From: Bacteroidota bacterium
GTDB lineage: Bacteria > Bacteroidota > Bacteroidia > B-17B0 > Aurantibacillaceae
DNA length: 41,796 nt
Direction of reading: 5' to 3'
NCBI GenBank assembly: GCA_019638705.1
Contig: JAHBTI010000027.1
Span: 1 to 41,796 of the forward strand
Below the pieces are notes generated by a model, which saw only the letters and a program-made list of their open reading frames with translations, searched no databases and had not been told where the DNA came from. Shown here piece after piece: positions 8,081-16,328 of this stretch; positions within the stretch are counted from its first letter, which is position 1, and the number at the start of each line of letters is the position of its first letter. Made by a program: the position numbers and the translations under genes.

Positions 8081-8845
8081 TTAAACAGTTTCAAATTGTT
8101 TTTTAATCTCATCATAACCCTTTGCTTCCAACTCCAAAGCCAATTCTTTTGTGCCTGACTTCACAATTTTTCCGTTATACAAAATGTGAACAAAATCTGG
8201 AACAATATAATCCAACAAACGTTGGTAGTGCGTAATGACGATAAACGCATTGTTTTTATTTTTTAAGGTGTTTACACCGTTGGCAACAATTTTTAATGCG
8301 TCAATGTCAAGCCCACTATCGGTTTCGTCAAGAATAGCCAATTTCGGTTCAAGCATTGCCATTTGAAAAATTTCGTTGCGTTTTTTTTCGCCACCGCTAA
8401 ATCCTTCGTTCACGCTGCGATTGGTTAAACGATTATCCAACTCCACCAATTTTTGTTTTTCTTTTACGAGAGCTAAAAAATCTTTTGCGGCAATCGGCTC
8501 TAAGCCTTTGTATTCGCGGATTTCGTTGAGAGCAGTTTTCAAAAAATTAATATTGCTCACACCCGGAATTTCAACGGGATATTGAAATGCTAAAAACAAA
8601 CCTTCGCGTGCGCGGTCTTCGGCTTCCATGTCCAACAAATTTTGTCCGTTAAACATTACTTCACCTTCGGTTACTTCGTAATCATCTTTACCCGCCAAAA
8701 CGCTTGACAGCGTTGATTTTCCCGAACCGTTGGGTCCCATAATGGCATGAACTTCGCCTGCTTTAATTTCAAGGTTGATGCCTTTTAATATTTCTTTTCC
8801 GTCCACCGAAGCGTGGAGGTTTTTTATTGTAATTAAGTTTTCCAT
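8081..8845 (-). CDS. sufC: SufC, ABC-type ATPase of the Fe-S scaffold
   Basis: SufC is the cytoplasmic ATPase that drives shape changes in SufBC2D. All ABC motifs are visible in 254 residues: Walker [10 protein letters not shown] (37-45), the Q-loop in [14 protein letters not shown], the signature [10 protein letters not shown] typical of SufC, Walker [13 protein letters not shown] and the H-switch in VITHYQRLL. Its ATG overlaps the stop of the upstream membrane-protein gene by one base (TAATG), so the two are translationally coupled although their functions appear unrelated. Confidence 0.97.
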   Translation of the reverse strand: MENLITIKNLHASVDGKEILKGINLEIKAGEVHAIMGPNGSGKSTLSSVLAGKDDYEVTEGEVMFNGQNLLDMEAEDRAREGLFLAFQYPVEIPGVSNINFLKTALNEIREYKGLEPIAAKDFLALVKEKQKLVELDNRLTNRSVNEGFSGGEKKRNEIFQMAMLEPKLAILDETDSGLDIDALKIVANGVNTLKNKNNAFIVITHYQRLLDYIVPDFVHILYNGKIVKSGTKELALELEAKGYDEIKKQFETV

Positions 8846-10566
8846 TAATTTAGTTGATAGTTGTAATTATATACTTGCGTTGAAAATTTAGTGATTGAAA
8901 ATGCTTGTTTGTTAATGTTCCAAACGTAAACGGATAATTTATCGCTCGGCTTGAAATCGGCATAAACAGTAGCCTGATAAAAATATTCTTTTTCGCCGCA
9001 ACAGTTGTTTGCAGGCGTTTCGTTAAGTTTAAATTGCGAATATGTTTTGTTTTGTTTTTGCTTGTCTTCTAAAGCAATACAAATCACGGCATCTTTACTT
9101 GCATTGGCAAAGGCTTCGGTGCGGTTTACATTTATTTTTATTTGCACGCGGTTACTCGTAAAGCCAATGCTGTCAAACGACATGATGACACCAAAATCTT
9201 TTTCTGAATAATCAAAAGGTAGTGTTTCAAAGTTTTTTTCAAGCACAATGTTTGCTTCTTCTTTGGAGTACGGCGTTAAATCGTTGCTTCCGCCCAAAAC
9301 GTGTTCGTAGCTTTTGTTTGTTTTAAAGAAAATGTATTTCCATTGATTGTATGTAGTTCCCGAACGCGGTAAAATCACCAACCTTGCCTGATAAGAATAG
9401 ACCACATTCATTAAAACAAAAAATAAAGCAAAGGCTAACACGGTGATGTATAAAAACTTTTCGGTTTGCAGAGATGAAAATAATTTTGCGCCGAGCAAGG
9501 CAAACACCGAATAAAAATCAACCAACACACGAGTGCCGAAACCGTCGTAATAGGTGTATGCGCTGTAAGCCGACAAAAAATAAAACAAGCCGAGCAAAAA
9601 AATTGTTGCCGAATAAAACAGAAATTTATTTTGCCTGTAAACCGAAATTAATCCGAACAGGAATAAAAAGCACAAAGGTGCGTAAACAAAAAACCCTGCA
9701 TTAAAACCAAACAGCATTTGAAAAAAATGCGGGTGCAACCAATCAAATCCGTAAGGCGCGTAACGATTAACGAATAATTGATTTTCTTTTACCGCCCACA
9801 CCAACACTTGAAAAGCCCCAAACAGCAAAGGAATTAAAAGCGCGTAATAAAACGTTTTGTTCCTGAATAAATTTTTGAAGAACGCCACAGCCTGCGTTTT
9901 GCTTTTAAACCAAAATAATATTGAAAAAATAATTAAGCCGTTGTTTGGTCGCAGCAATAAAATAATGCCAAACACGAGCGCGGTAAAAATTAAATGTTTG
10001 TTTTTACCGAAATTCACAAAGCTGCATGAGTGATATAAAAACAAGGCAATGAAAGCAAACGAATAAACGTGCGACATTCCGCTTTCCGTAATGGTGTAAT
10101 GCAAAAGATTTGTTCCGAGAAAAATTAAGGCAATGACTAAGGCACTTATTTTATCGGAAATGTTATTGAGCTGAAACAGTTTTTTTAGATAAATTAATCC
10201 TACTGAAACATAAAAAATTGCTGCAAGGCAAACGGAAACTTGAAACGGTTCGCTAACGCCGTTGGCTTCGTAACCAAATAGTGGTGCGGTAATGAGCGCA
10301 AGCAAAAAAAACGGCAGCAGCAATGCCGATACTCCCACAGGGTGATGTGAAATCAACGAATTGCCGTTGTGTCCGTCATTCAGCACAAAATTTTTTATAA
10401 ACGTGGAATGTAAATACTCGTAATAAAATTTTGCATCACCGCCAACGTAATTTACAAATGTGCCGTCAGTATTTTTCCATACAAAAACATAGCTCAACAA
10501 CAAAGCAATCACAACAACGGCAACGATTGTAAAATCAGAAATTTTATATTTTACTACTGTGTTCAT
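8845..10566 (-). CDS. Multipass membrane protein, GT-C glycosyltransferase-like
   Basis: This 573-residue protein has about eleven hydrophobic segments (first at about 13-30, last at about 370-390) and a soluble C-terminal domain of about 180 residues that looks beta-rich. The first external loop has [13 protein letters not shown] with Asp44, then [14 protein letters not shown]. This layout (acidic residue in loop 1, many membrane helices, a C-terminal soluble domain) is that of GT-C glycosyltransferases, which move sugars from polyprenyl carriers. The family assignment is inferred; no characterised member is recognised. It sits between sufB and sufC, where a glycosyltransferase is unexpected, and its stop overlaps the sufC start by one base. 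Confidence 0.75.
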   Translation of the reverse strand: MNTVVKYKISDFTIVAVVVIALLLSYVFVWKNTDGTFVNYVGGDAKFYYEYLHSTFIKNFVLNDGHNGNSLISHHPVGVSALLLPFFLLALITAPLFGYEANGVSEPFQVSVCLAAIFYVSVGLIYLKKLFQLNNISDKISALVIALIFLGTNLLHYTITESGMSHVYSFAFIALFLYHSCSFVNFGKNKHLIFTALVFGIILLLRPNNGLIIFSILFWFKSKTQAVAFFKNLFRNKTFYYALLIPLLFGAFQVLVWAVKENQLFVNRYAPYGFDWLHPHFFQMLFGFNAGFFVYAPLCFLFLFGLISVYRQNKFLFYSATIFLLGLFYFLSAYSAYTYYDGFGTRVLVDFYSVFALLGAKLFSSLQTEKFLYITVLAFALFFVLMNVVYSYQARLVILPRSGTTYNQWKYIFFKTNKSYEHVLGGSNDLTPYSKEEANIVLEKNFETLPFDYSEKDFGVIMSFDSIGFTSNRVQIKINVNRTEAFANASKDAVICIALEDKQKQNKTYSQFKLNETPANNCCGEKEYFYQATVYADFKPSDKLSVYVWNINKQAFSITKFSTQVYNYNYQLN

Positions 10567-10575
10567 CTTTCATTT

Positions 10576-10605
10576 CCTCCCCTTTGGGGAGGTTAGGAGG
10601 GGCTT
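10576..10605. repeat. C/G-rich dispersed repeat at the sufB stop (copy 1)
   Basis: CCTCCCC-TTT-GGGGAGG forms a perfect 7-bp hairpin, followed by TTAGGAGGGGCTT. The element fills the 37-base gap between sufB and the membrane-protein gene and reaches into the sufB stop codon. Related copies lie at 12057, 12145 and 21911. Such C/G-rich units are common between genes in Bacteroidota. Confidence 0.65.
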
Positions 10606-12052
10606 ATCCAACACTTCCCTCCAAACTAATCGCCAACAATTTTTGAGCTTCCACCGCAAATTCCATTGGCAGTTTGTTTAATACTTCTTTAGCGTAACCG
10701 TTCACAATTAATGCAATGGCTTTTTCCATATCAATGCCGCGTTGTTTGCAATAAAACAATTGGTCTTCGCCAATTTTGCTTGTGGTGGCTTCGTGTTCCA
10801 CGGTTGCAGTTTTATCTTTTATTTCAATGTATGGAAATGTGTGTGCGCCGCATTTATCGCCCATCAACAAACTGTCGCATTGAGAAAAATTGCGCGAATT
10901 GGTTGCGCCTTTGCGCACTTGCACCAAGCCGCGATAGCTGTTGTTGCTAAAGCCCGCCGAAATTCCTTTTGAAATGATTGTGGATTTTGTGTTTTTGCCA
11001 ATGTGTATCATTTTTGTTCCGGTGTCGGCTTCTTGTTTGTTATTGGTAACGGCAACGGAATAAAATTCGCCTGTGCTGTTGTTGCCTTTCAAAATCACCG
11101 AAGGATATTTCCATGTAATGGCAGAGCCTGTTTCCACTTGTGTCCAACTGATTTTTGAATTGTCTTCCAAACAAATGCCGCGCTTCGTAACAAAGTTGTA
11201 AATGCCGCCTTTGCCGTCTTTATCACCCGGATACCAGTTTTGCACGGTGCTGTATTTTACTTCGGAATCTTTGTGCGCAATAATTTCAACGATTGCCGCG
11301 TGGAGTTGATTTTCGTCGCGTTGAGGCGCGGTGCAACCTTCTAAGTATGAAACGTAAGAACTTTCATCGGCAACAATAAGTGTGCGTTCAAACTGTCCTG
11401 TGCCGCTTGAATTAATGCGGAAATAAGTAGAAAGTTCCATGGGGCAACGCACGCCTTTGGGAATGTAACAAAACGAACCGTCGCTGAACACCGCGCTGTT
11501 TAAGGCGGCGAAGTAATTGTCGGTGTAAGGCACAACCATGCCCATGTATTTTTTTATCAAGTCAGGATATTCCTGCACGGCTTCACTGAATGAACAAAAA
11601 ATAATTCCTTTTTCGGAAAGTGTTTCTCTGAAAGTAGTTTTTACCGAAACGCTGTCAAACACAGCATCAACGGCAATGTTGGATTGTACACCGCTCAAAC
11701 GTTTTTGTTCTTCCAATGAAATGCCCAATTTTTCAAAGGTTTTTAAAAGTTCGGGGTCAACTTCGTCCAAACTTTTTAGTTCGGGCGTTTTTTTTGGCGC
11801 GGAATAATAACTGATGTTTTGAAAATCAATTTTCGGATAAGGAATATGCGCCCAATTATCAGGCTCTTTCATGGTAAGCCAATGGCGATAGGCTTTTAAG
11901 CGAAATTCCAACATCCATTCGGGTTCGTTTTTCTTTTTGCTCAAAGCGCGCACCACGTCTTCGTTCAATCCTTTCGGAAAAGTATCGGCTTCAATGTTGG
12001 TGGTAAAACCCCATTTGTATTCGCTGTTTATGTGTTGTTCTAAGATGTCCAT
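10604..12052 (-). CDS. sufB: SufB, Fe-S scaffold subunit
   Basis: SufB carries the nascent cluster in the SufBC2D scaffold. The 482-residue protein shows the family features: YYSAPKK near the N-terminus, the hallmark [47 protein letters not shown] (the cysteine taking sulfur from SufE), and the C-terminal beta-helix with [19 protein letters not shown] and [17 protein letters not shown]. Length is normal. It follows sufA after a 119-base gap with two C/G-rich repeats, and a third repeat separates it from the next gene. Confidence 0.97.
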   Translation of the reverse strand: MDILEQHINSEYKWGFTTNIEADTFPKGLNEDVVRALSKKKNEPEWMLEFRLKAYRHWLTMKEPDNWAHIPYPKIDFQNISYYSAPKKTPELKSLDEVDPELLKTFEKLGISLEEQKRLSGVQSNIAVDAVFDSVSVKTTFRETLSEKGIIFCSFSEAVQEYPDLIKKYMGMVVPYTDNYFAALNSAVFSDGSFCYIPKGVRCPMELSTYFRINSSGTGQFERTLIVADESSYVSYLEGCTAPQRDENQLHAAIVEIIAHKDSEVKYSTVQNWYPGDKDGKGGIYNFVTKRGICLEDNSKISWTQVETGSAITWKYPSVILKGNNSTGEFYSVAVTNNKQEADTGTKMIHIGKNTKSTIISKGISAGFSNNSYRGLVQVRKGATNSRNFSQCDSLLMGDKCGAHTFPYIEIKDKTATVEHEATTSKIGEDQLFYCKQRGIDMEKAIALIVNGYAKEVLNKLPMEFAVEAQKLLAISLEGSVG

Positions 12053-12056
12053 ATCT

Positions 12057-12091
12057 CAAAGCCCCCTCCCGACCTCCCCAAAGGGGAGGAG
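12057..12091. repeat. C/G-rich dispersed repeat (copy 2)
   Basis: AAAGCCCCCTCCCGACCTCC runs into CCAAAGGGGAGGAG; the CCTCCCC-AAA-GGGGAGG core is a perfect hairpin and the same unit as copy 1. It lies just upstream of the sufB ATG (12052), so in mRNA it would fold next to the ribosome entry site. Confidence 0.65.
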
Positions 12092-12144
12092 TTTGCGGGA
12101 CTTGTTATTTATTTTGTAATTTTCATTTATTTAAGTTCTGCATT

Positions 12145-12170
12145 CCCCCTTTGGGGGATTTAGGGGGCTT
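12145..12170. repeat. C/G-rich dispersed repeat (copy 3)
   Basis: CCCCCTTTGGGGG, then ATTTAGGGGGCTT, ends one base before the sufA stop codon. It is in the same family as the copies at 10576, 12057 and 21911. Read on the minus strand, it comes directly after sufA and could weaken read-through into sufB. Confidence 0.65.
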
Positions 12171-12171
12171 T

Positions 12172-12498
12172 TTACACAGAGAATGATTCCCCACACCCGC
12201 AAGTTCTCGATGCATTCGGATTATTAAACACAAAACCTTTGCCGTTTAGTCCGCCTGTGTATTCCAATTCTGTGCCAACGAGGTAAAGAAAACTTTTTCT
12301 GTCCACTACTATTTTAATGCCCTTGTCTTCAAATTGTTGGTCGCCGTCTTTCAGTTGGTTGTCAAATTCTAATTTGTATGAAAGTCCTGAACAGCCGCCG
12401 CCATCCACGCCCACGCGAATAAATGTATCGGCAGGGTGGTTTTCTTGTTTTATCAAGGCAAGAGCGTGATTTTTTGCATTTTCGCTTACGGTAATCAT
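12172..12498 (-). CDS. sufA: A-type Fe-S carrier (SufA/HesB/IscA family)
   Basis: A-type carriers accept clusters from the scaffold and pass them to target proteins. The 108-residue protein has all three cluster-binding cysteines: one in DGGGCSGLSYKLEF (near residue 36) and two in the C-terminal RTCGCGESF. It is the first gene of the suf cluster, 57 bases downstream of the -7 box at 12555-12562. The symbol sufA rests on the gene context; by sequence alone ErpA or IscA would be equally possible. Confidence 0.88.
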   Translation of the reverse strand: MITVSENAKNHALALIKQENHPADTFIRVGVDGGGCSGLSYKLEFDNQLKDGDQQFEDKGIKIVVDRKSFLYLVGTELEYTGGLNGKGFVFNNPNASRTCGCGESFSV

Positions 12499-12528
12499 TG
12501 CTTTTTTGTTTTAAAAATGAATAACATT

Positions 12529-12550
12529 AATTAGACTAAATCTAATTTAG
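12529..12550. promoter_or_regulatory. Overlapping palindromes at the suf transcription start (candidate operator)
   Basis: AATTAGA-CTAAA-TCTAATT (12529-12547) is a perfect 7-bp-arm palindrome. A second one, CTAAAT-CTA-ATTTAG (12536-12550), overlaps it. Given the -7 box at 12555-12562, the start of transcription should fall near 12550, so a protein bound here would block the promoter. The TTAG/CTAA half-sites loosely resemble DtxR/IdeR-family iron-repressor boxes, but the identity of the regulator is inference. Confidence 0.5.
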
Positions 12551-12554
12551 AGCA

Positions 12555-12586
12555 CAAATATACCGTAAATATGGTATATGGGCAAA
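12555..12586 (-). promoter_or_regulatory. Housekeeping-type promoter of the suf operon
   Basis: Read on the minus strand, TTTG (12586-12583), a 20-base spacer and TATATTTG (12562-12555) match the Bacteroidota promoter form TTTG-N20-TAnnTTTG at every defined position. It points at sufA, giving a leader of about 50 bases. The same geometry recurs upstream of the ATPase gene at 33983. Confidence 0.7.
12558..12579. promoter_or_regulatory. Palindrome in the suf promoter spacer (candidate operator)
   Basis: ATATACC-N8-GGTATAT has perfect 7-bp arms and lies between the -33 and -7 elements, partly over the -7 box. This is a classical repressor position. It is unlike the neighbouring TTAGA/TCTAA palindrome, so two regulators may act. 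Neither can be named from sequence. Confidence 0.45.
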
Positions 12587-12664
12587 AAATTGGGGAAGCC
12601 TGTTTTGGGGCTAAAGGAGCTAAAATTGAGAACAGAGGATATTTTTTAACGATTCTTTAAAGTT

Positions 12665-12680
12665 TGGCACGATATTTGCA
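12665..12680 (+). promoter_or_regulatory. Sigma-54 (-24/-12) promoter
   Basis: TGGCACGATATTTGCA matches the sigma-54 consensus TGGCACG-N4-TTGC(A/T) at every defined base, with GG (12666-12667) and GC (12678-12679) 12 bases apart as required. Transcription would start near 12690, about ten bases before the ATG at 12700. An activator of the NtrC type would be needed to use it; no activator site was recognised upstream. Confidence 0.8.
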
Positions 12681-12699
12681 GTATATCTCAGAAAATTTA

Positions 12700-15531
12700 A
12701 TGCCCTTAAAACGCCATATTTTACTTTGCTTGTTTGCTTTTGCCTTTTTATTCTTAAAAGCGCAAAACCAAAACAAAAAATGGTATTTTGGCTATAATGC
12801 CGCTTTAGATTTTATAACCAACCCGCCAACCATTTTAAACAATAGTGCCATGCACACAAACGAAGGATGTTCAAGCATAGCTGATGCGGCGGGAAATTTG
12901 TTGTTTTATACTGACGGTGTAACCGTATGGAATCAACAACACCTTATAATGGCAAACGGCACAGGTTTATTGGGAGATGCCTCATCATCACAATCTTCTA
13001 TTATTGTTAAACAACCGGGCAGCCCTAATTTGTATTACGTCTTTGCTATGGCAGTAATAGGCAGTACAACGGGCTTAACCTACTCTATTGTGGACATGAA
13101 TTTGGCAGCAGGTATGGGCTCGGTTACTGTTAAAAATATTTCGTTAAACTCAGGCATAAGTAGCGAAAGACTCACCGCTACCCTACATGCAAATGACATA
13201 GATTTTTGGATAATGACACACGAGGGTGCTTCAGATAATTACAAAGCCTATTTGCTTACATCTGCCGGAGTAAATACAACTGCTGTTGTATCTGCCATAG
13301 GAGGGTTTTTATCTAATAGCATTGTTGGTTGCATCAAATTTTCTCCCAACGGACAAAAGTTTGCAGATGCCAGGTATAATAGCGCAAGTTCAACGTTGTT
13401 GTTTGACTTCAATAAAATTACAGGGGTGCTGAGCAACTCACTGTCTTTAGGTGTATATGGTTACGGTTGTGAGTTTTCTCCCGACGGAACAAAACTTTAT
13501 AATGCCCGCACTAACTCTGGGCAAATAACACAATGGGATTTGAGTGCGGGTTCTAACTCCGCTATTCTGTCATCTTCTTTTGTTGTTTCTTCAGGCGTCG
13601 GCGGTGTTAGTGCTTCGAGTGCACAATTAGCTCCTAACGGTAAAATATATATTGCCGTTGCCAACTCTTTTTCTATTCATGTAATTAATAATCCCAATGT
13701 AGCGGGTGCGGGTTGTAATTTTGTTGCACTTGGGCAGCCGGTTTCGGCAGTTGTTACACTTACTAATAATAGTACTTATAATTCTCAATCATATATTGGC
13801 TTGCCTAATATGTTGTCGGGTTGCACTTTAAGTTTTCTACTGCAAGGCAATCAAATTGTTTGCAGCAATAATGATGTAATAAATGCAAGTATTGTAAATC
13901 TTCAAGGTAATCAAGGTTATGTAAATTATTTTTGGAGCAATGGTTCAGTTACATATACCACACAAGCTAATAATTTAGGCGTGGGCAATTGGAGTGTAAC
14001 ACTTACCGATAGCATTGGTTGTTCATCGTCAAGTGTAATTACCATATCTACCGTTTCAAGTAGTATTTCTTTTACAGTGCAAAGTAACGATATTACAGGG
14101 TGTAATATGACGAACACAGGTAGCGCAAGTATTACGGCAGTTTCAGGAAATTTGGGCACACCTGCTTACTCATGGAACAATGGTACAGTAAGCTACACCA
14201 CAGCGCAAATTGGGAATTTAATAAGCGCGGGTAATTGGAGTGTAACGCTTACAGACAGCGTTACGGGCTGCACATCATCAAGCATAATCACCATACAAAA
14301 CCTGAGTGCCGTACTCAATGTATCAATCAGCCCAAGCCCTGCGCTTGTGTGTTTAAACAGCACAGTAAATTTAACTGCAAGTGGCACAGGAGGTGGCAGC
14401 ACTTATACTTGGTTGCCAAGTGGCAGCGCAGGTAATCAACTTTTGATAAATGCAAGCAATTTGCAAAACCAAACTTATACCGTAATTGCAAGTTTAAACT
14501 CTTGTACAAATGCAGCAGTAGCCACGGTTTCGGTGCTGCCTTTACCAACTGCACAAATACAAGTATTGGAAAAAGGTGTTTGTGTAAACGACAGCCTTGT
14601 ATTAAAAGGCAGCGGCGGCAATTCATACACTTGGTTTTTGCCAAACGGCGATAATTATTTTGGGGAAACAGTAAGAATAAAAAGCCTTTCGGGTATTTAT
14701 ATGCTAATGGTGAGAGATGAAAATTTGTGCGCCAACACAGCCACACAAAACATTATTTTAAATCCTGCGCCAACAGGCTTTATAGGTGCAAACAGTTTTG
14801 AGGGCTGCGTGCCGCTTTGTAATGAATATGTTTTTGTACCGAGTTCGCAAACACATTCTTTAACAAACATTGCGTGGCAAATAGGCAACAAAAACTTTTC
14901 GGGCAACAGCATTAATTATTGTTTTAATACTGTGGGAACATACACCATACAAGCCAATATTAAAGACCAAAACAATTGTACCAACAGCCTTGTTGCAGAA
15001 GTAAATGTTTATCCGAAACCAACAGCAGATTTTACTTACAGCCCAAAAGAGCCTTTTGAACGTGAAGAAGTAACGTTTATTAATACAAGTGAGGGCGCAA
15101 AATATTTTTATTGGAATTTTTCAATTATTGATGAAACATCGCAAGAAAAAAAACCTAAACTCACTTTTGAAAACCCCGATGTTTATGTGGCTGCGCTCAT
15201 AGCGCAAAACGACAAACTATGTTCGGACACCGCCATAAAAACAATAAACATAAAAACTGATTTTTCAATTTATGTACCAAACGTGTTTTCACCAAACGGC
15301 GACAACTTGAATGATGTGTTTAAACCTGTTACGCGCGGCACGTTTGAATACCGCTTTTTTGTGTTTGATTATTGGGGCGAAAAATTGTTTGACACCAAAG
15401 ATACCAATGCAGGTTGGGACGGCACATTTAAAGGCGAAGACTGCAAAGTGGGCATTTACGTTTGGAAACTTGTTATCGTAAATTCAAAAGAAGAAAAAGA
15501 ATTTGTCGGCTCGGTGTTGTTGGAGCGTTAA
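12700..15531 (+). CDS. T9SS-secreted surface protein with SprB-like repeats and type B C-terminal domain
   Basis: The 943-residue protein begins with a signal peptide (MPLKRHILLCLFAFAFLFLKAQ). The N-terminal third (WYFGYNAALDF..., FSPNGQKFADA, FSPDGTKLYNAR, LAPNGKIYIAV) looks like a WD40-like propeller with recurring S-P/N-G-K blades. Two SprB-like repeats follow near 13855-14300 (GNWSVTLTDSIGCSSSSVITI and GNWSVTLTDSVTGC). PKD/Ig-like domains come next (PTADFTYSPKEPFEREEVTFINTS). It ends in the gliding-motility-associated C-terminal domain (NVFSPNGDNLNDVFKP ... GWDGTFKGEDCKVGIYVWKL), the signal for T9SS type B sorting. A TTG at 12664 is in frame but lies in the promoter, so the ATG is right. 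Its stop overlaps the stop of the convergent fic gene. Confidence 0.85.
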   Translation: MPLKRHILLCLFAFAFLFLKAQNQNKKWYFGYNAALDFITNPPTILNNSAMHTNEGCSSIADAAGNLLFYTDGVTVWNQQHLIMANGTGLLGDASSSQSSIIVKQPGSPNLYYVFAMAVIGSTTGLTYSIVDMNLAAGMGSVTVKNISLNSGISSERLTATLHANDIDFWIMTHEGASDNYKAYLLTSAGVNTTAVVSAIGGFLSNSIVGCIKFSPNGQKFADARYNSASSTLLFDFNKITGVLSNSLSLGVYGYGCEFSPDGTKLYNARTNSGQITQWDLSAGSNSAILSSSFVVSSGVGGVSASSAQLAPNGKIYIAVANSFSIHVINNPNVAGAGCNFVALGQPVSAVVTLTNNSTYNSQSYIGLPNMLSGCTLSFLLQGNQIVCSNNDVINASIVNLQGNQGYVNYFWSNGSVTYTTQANNLGVGNWSVTLTDSIGCSSSSVITISTVSSSISFTVQSNDITGCNMTNTGSASITAVSGNLGTPAYSWNNGTVSYTTAQIGNLISAGNWSVTLTDSVTGCTSSSIITIQNLSAVLNVSISPSPALVCLNSTVNLTASGTGGGSTYTWLPSGSAGNQLLINASNLQNQTYTVIASLNSCTNAAVATVSVLPLPTAQIQVLEKGVCVNDSLVLKGSGGNSYTWFLPNGDNYFGETVRIKSLSGIYMLMVRDENLCANTATQNIILNPAPTGFIGANSFEGCVPLCNEYVFVPSSQTHSLTNIAWQIGNKNFSGNSINYCFNTVGTYTIQANIKDQNNCTNSLVAEVNVYPKPTADFTYSPKEPFEREEVTFINTSEGAKYFYWNFSIIDETSQEKKPKLTFENPDVYVAALIAQNDKLCSDTAIKTINIKTDFSIYVPNVFSPNGDNLNDVFKPVTRGTFEYRFFVFDYWGEKLFDTKDTNAGWDGTFKGEDCKVGIYVWKLVIVNSKEEKEFVGSVLLER

Positions 15532-16262
15532 ACAGTATTCTTCAAATCAGGATAAAAATAATGCACCCATTCCGCGTAGGTGTCTTGTGCCGAGAGGCAG
15601 GTATCCATTAAATAACCGCGTGTGGTTTCAAATTCTTTTAATCCGCGATAATAAAATTGCTTGTGGCGTTCGTTTATAATAAAAGGGATAATGTTGTGGT
15701 GCAAACATTCTTTAAACATAATTAACCGCCCCACTCTGCCGTTACCGTCCTGAAACGGATGAATTTTTTCAAAGCGGTAATGATACTCGGCAATGTTTTC
15801 AAAGCTGATGTTTAAAATGCCCTTATACCATGCGTTAAGCGCGGTCATTTCTTTTTCCACGTTTTGTGGCAAGGTGGTTTTTGTTCCGCCCACCTCGTTG
15901 GGGTTTTGTTTCCAATCGCCTACCTTAAACCAAGTTTTGCCTGCATCAGAAGTGCCTGTTTTTAAAATGCGGTGAAACTCTTTTATAATAACGTTTGATA
16001 AAGGTAAATGCGCATTGTCCAACAAATAATCAAATGCCGTAAAGTGATTGTTTGTTTCAATAATATCGTCCACAGGCAGGGCTTCTTCGTCTTTAAAACC
16101 AATGGTTTTAGTTTCAAAAATATAGCGCGTTTGTTCTTCGCTGAGTTTGCTGCCCTCTATGCGGTTGCTGTTATACGCCAAATTTACTTGCGTTTTATGA
16201 TACAAACCGCCATGCCGCTTGGCTTGTTTTTCTTCTAAAATATGCGCTAAAAGTAAACTCAT
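15528..16262 (-). CDS. Fic-family protein (probable AMPylase, class II)
   Basis: Fic proteins usually move AMP from ATP to a hydroxyl group of a target protein. The 244-residue protein has the full active-site motif HPFQDGNGRVGR with catalytic His168. It also has an N-terminal self-inhibition motif SNRIEG (residues 32-37, the S/TxxxE/G form), whose glutamate blocks the ATP site in class II Fic proteins. The frame extends to a TTG at 16397 inside the upstream gene; I chose the ATG at 16262. Its target is unknown and no antitoxin gene lies beside it, consistent with built-in inhibition. A terminator separates it from the threonine dehydrogenase gene. Confidence 0.85.
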   Translation of the reverse strand: MSLLLAHILEEKQAKRHGGLYHKTQVNLAYNSNRIEGSKLSEEQTRYIFETKTIGFKDEEALPVDDIIETNNHFTAFDYLLDNAHLPLSNVIIKEFHRILKTGTSDAGKTWFKVGDWKQNPNEVGGTKTTLPQNVEKEMTALNAWYKGILNISFENIAEYHYRFEKIHPFQDGNGRVGRLIMFKECLHHNIIPFIINERHKQFYYRGLKEFETTRGYLMDTCLSAQDTYAEWVHYFYPDLKNTV

Positions 16263-16303
16263 TGTAGGCTTGAAGATACTTAATTTTTTTGGTGTCTGCT
16301 CAC

Positions 16304-16328
16304 AAAAAAAGCTCTTTATACAAGAGCC
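16304..16328 (-). terminator. Rho-independent terminator after the threonine dehydrogenase gene
   Basis: On the minus strand GCTCTT-GTATA-AAGAGC is followed directly by seven Ts. The stem begins inside the last codons of the upstream gene and contains its stop codon, so coding sequence doubles as terminator. It should limit read-through into fic. Confidence 0.7.

Noticed and set aside
14327..14746. 139-codon minus-strand frame inside the SprB-like protein gene
   Set aside because: It is a shadow of a repeat-rich coding region; its protein is dominated by Cys, Leu and Lys without any domain.
15528..16262. Fic/antitoxin toxin-antitoxin pair
   Set aside because: No separate antitoxin gene lies next to it; the inhibitory motif is within the Fic protein itself.
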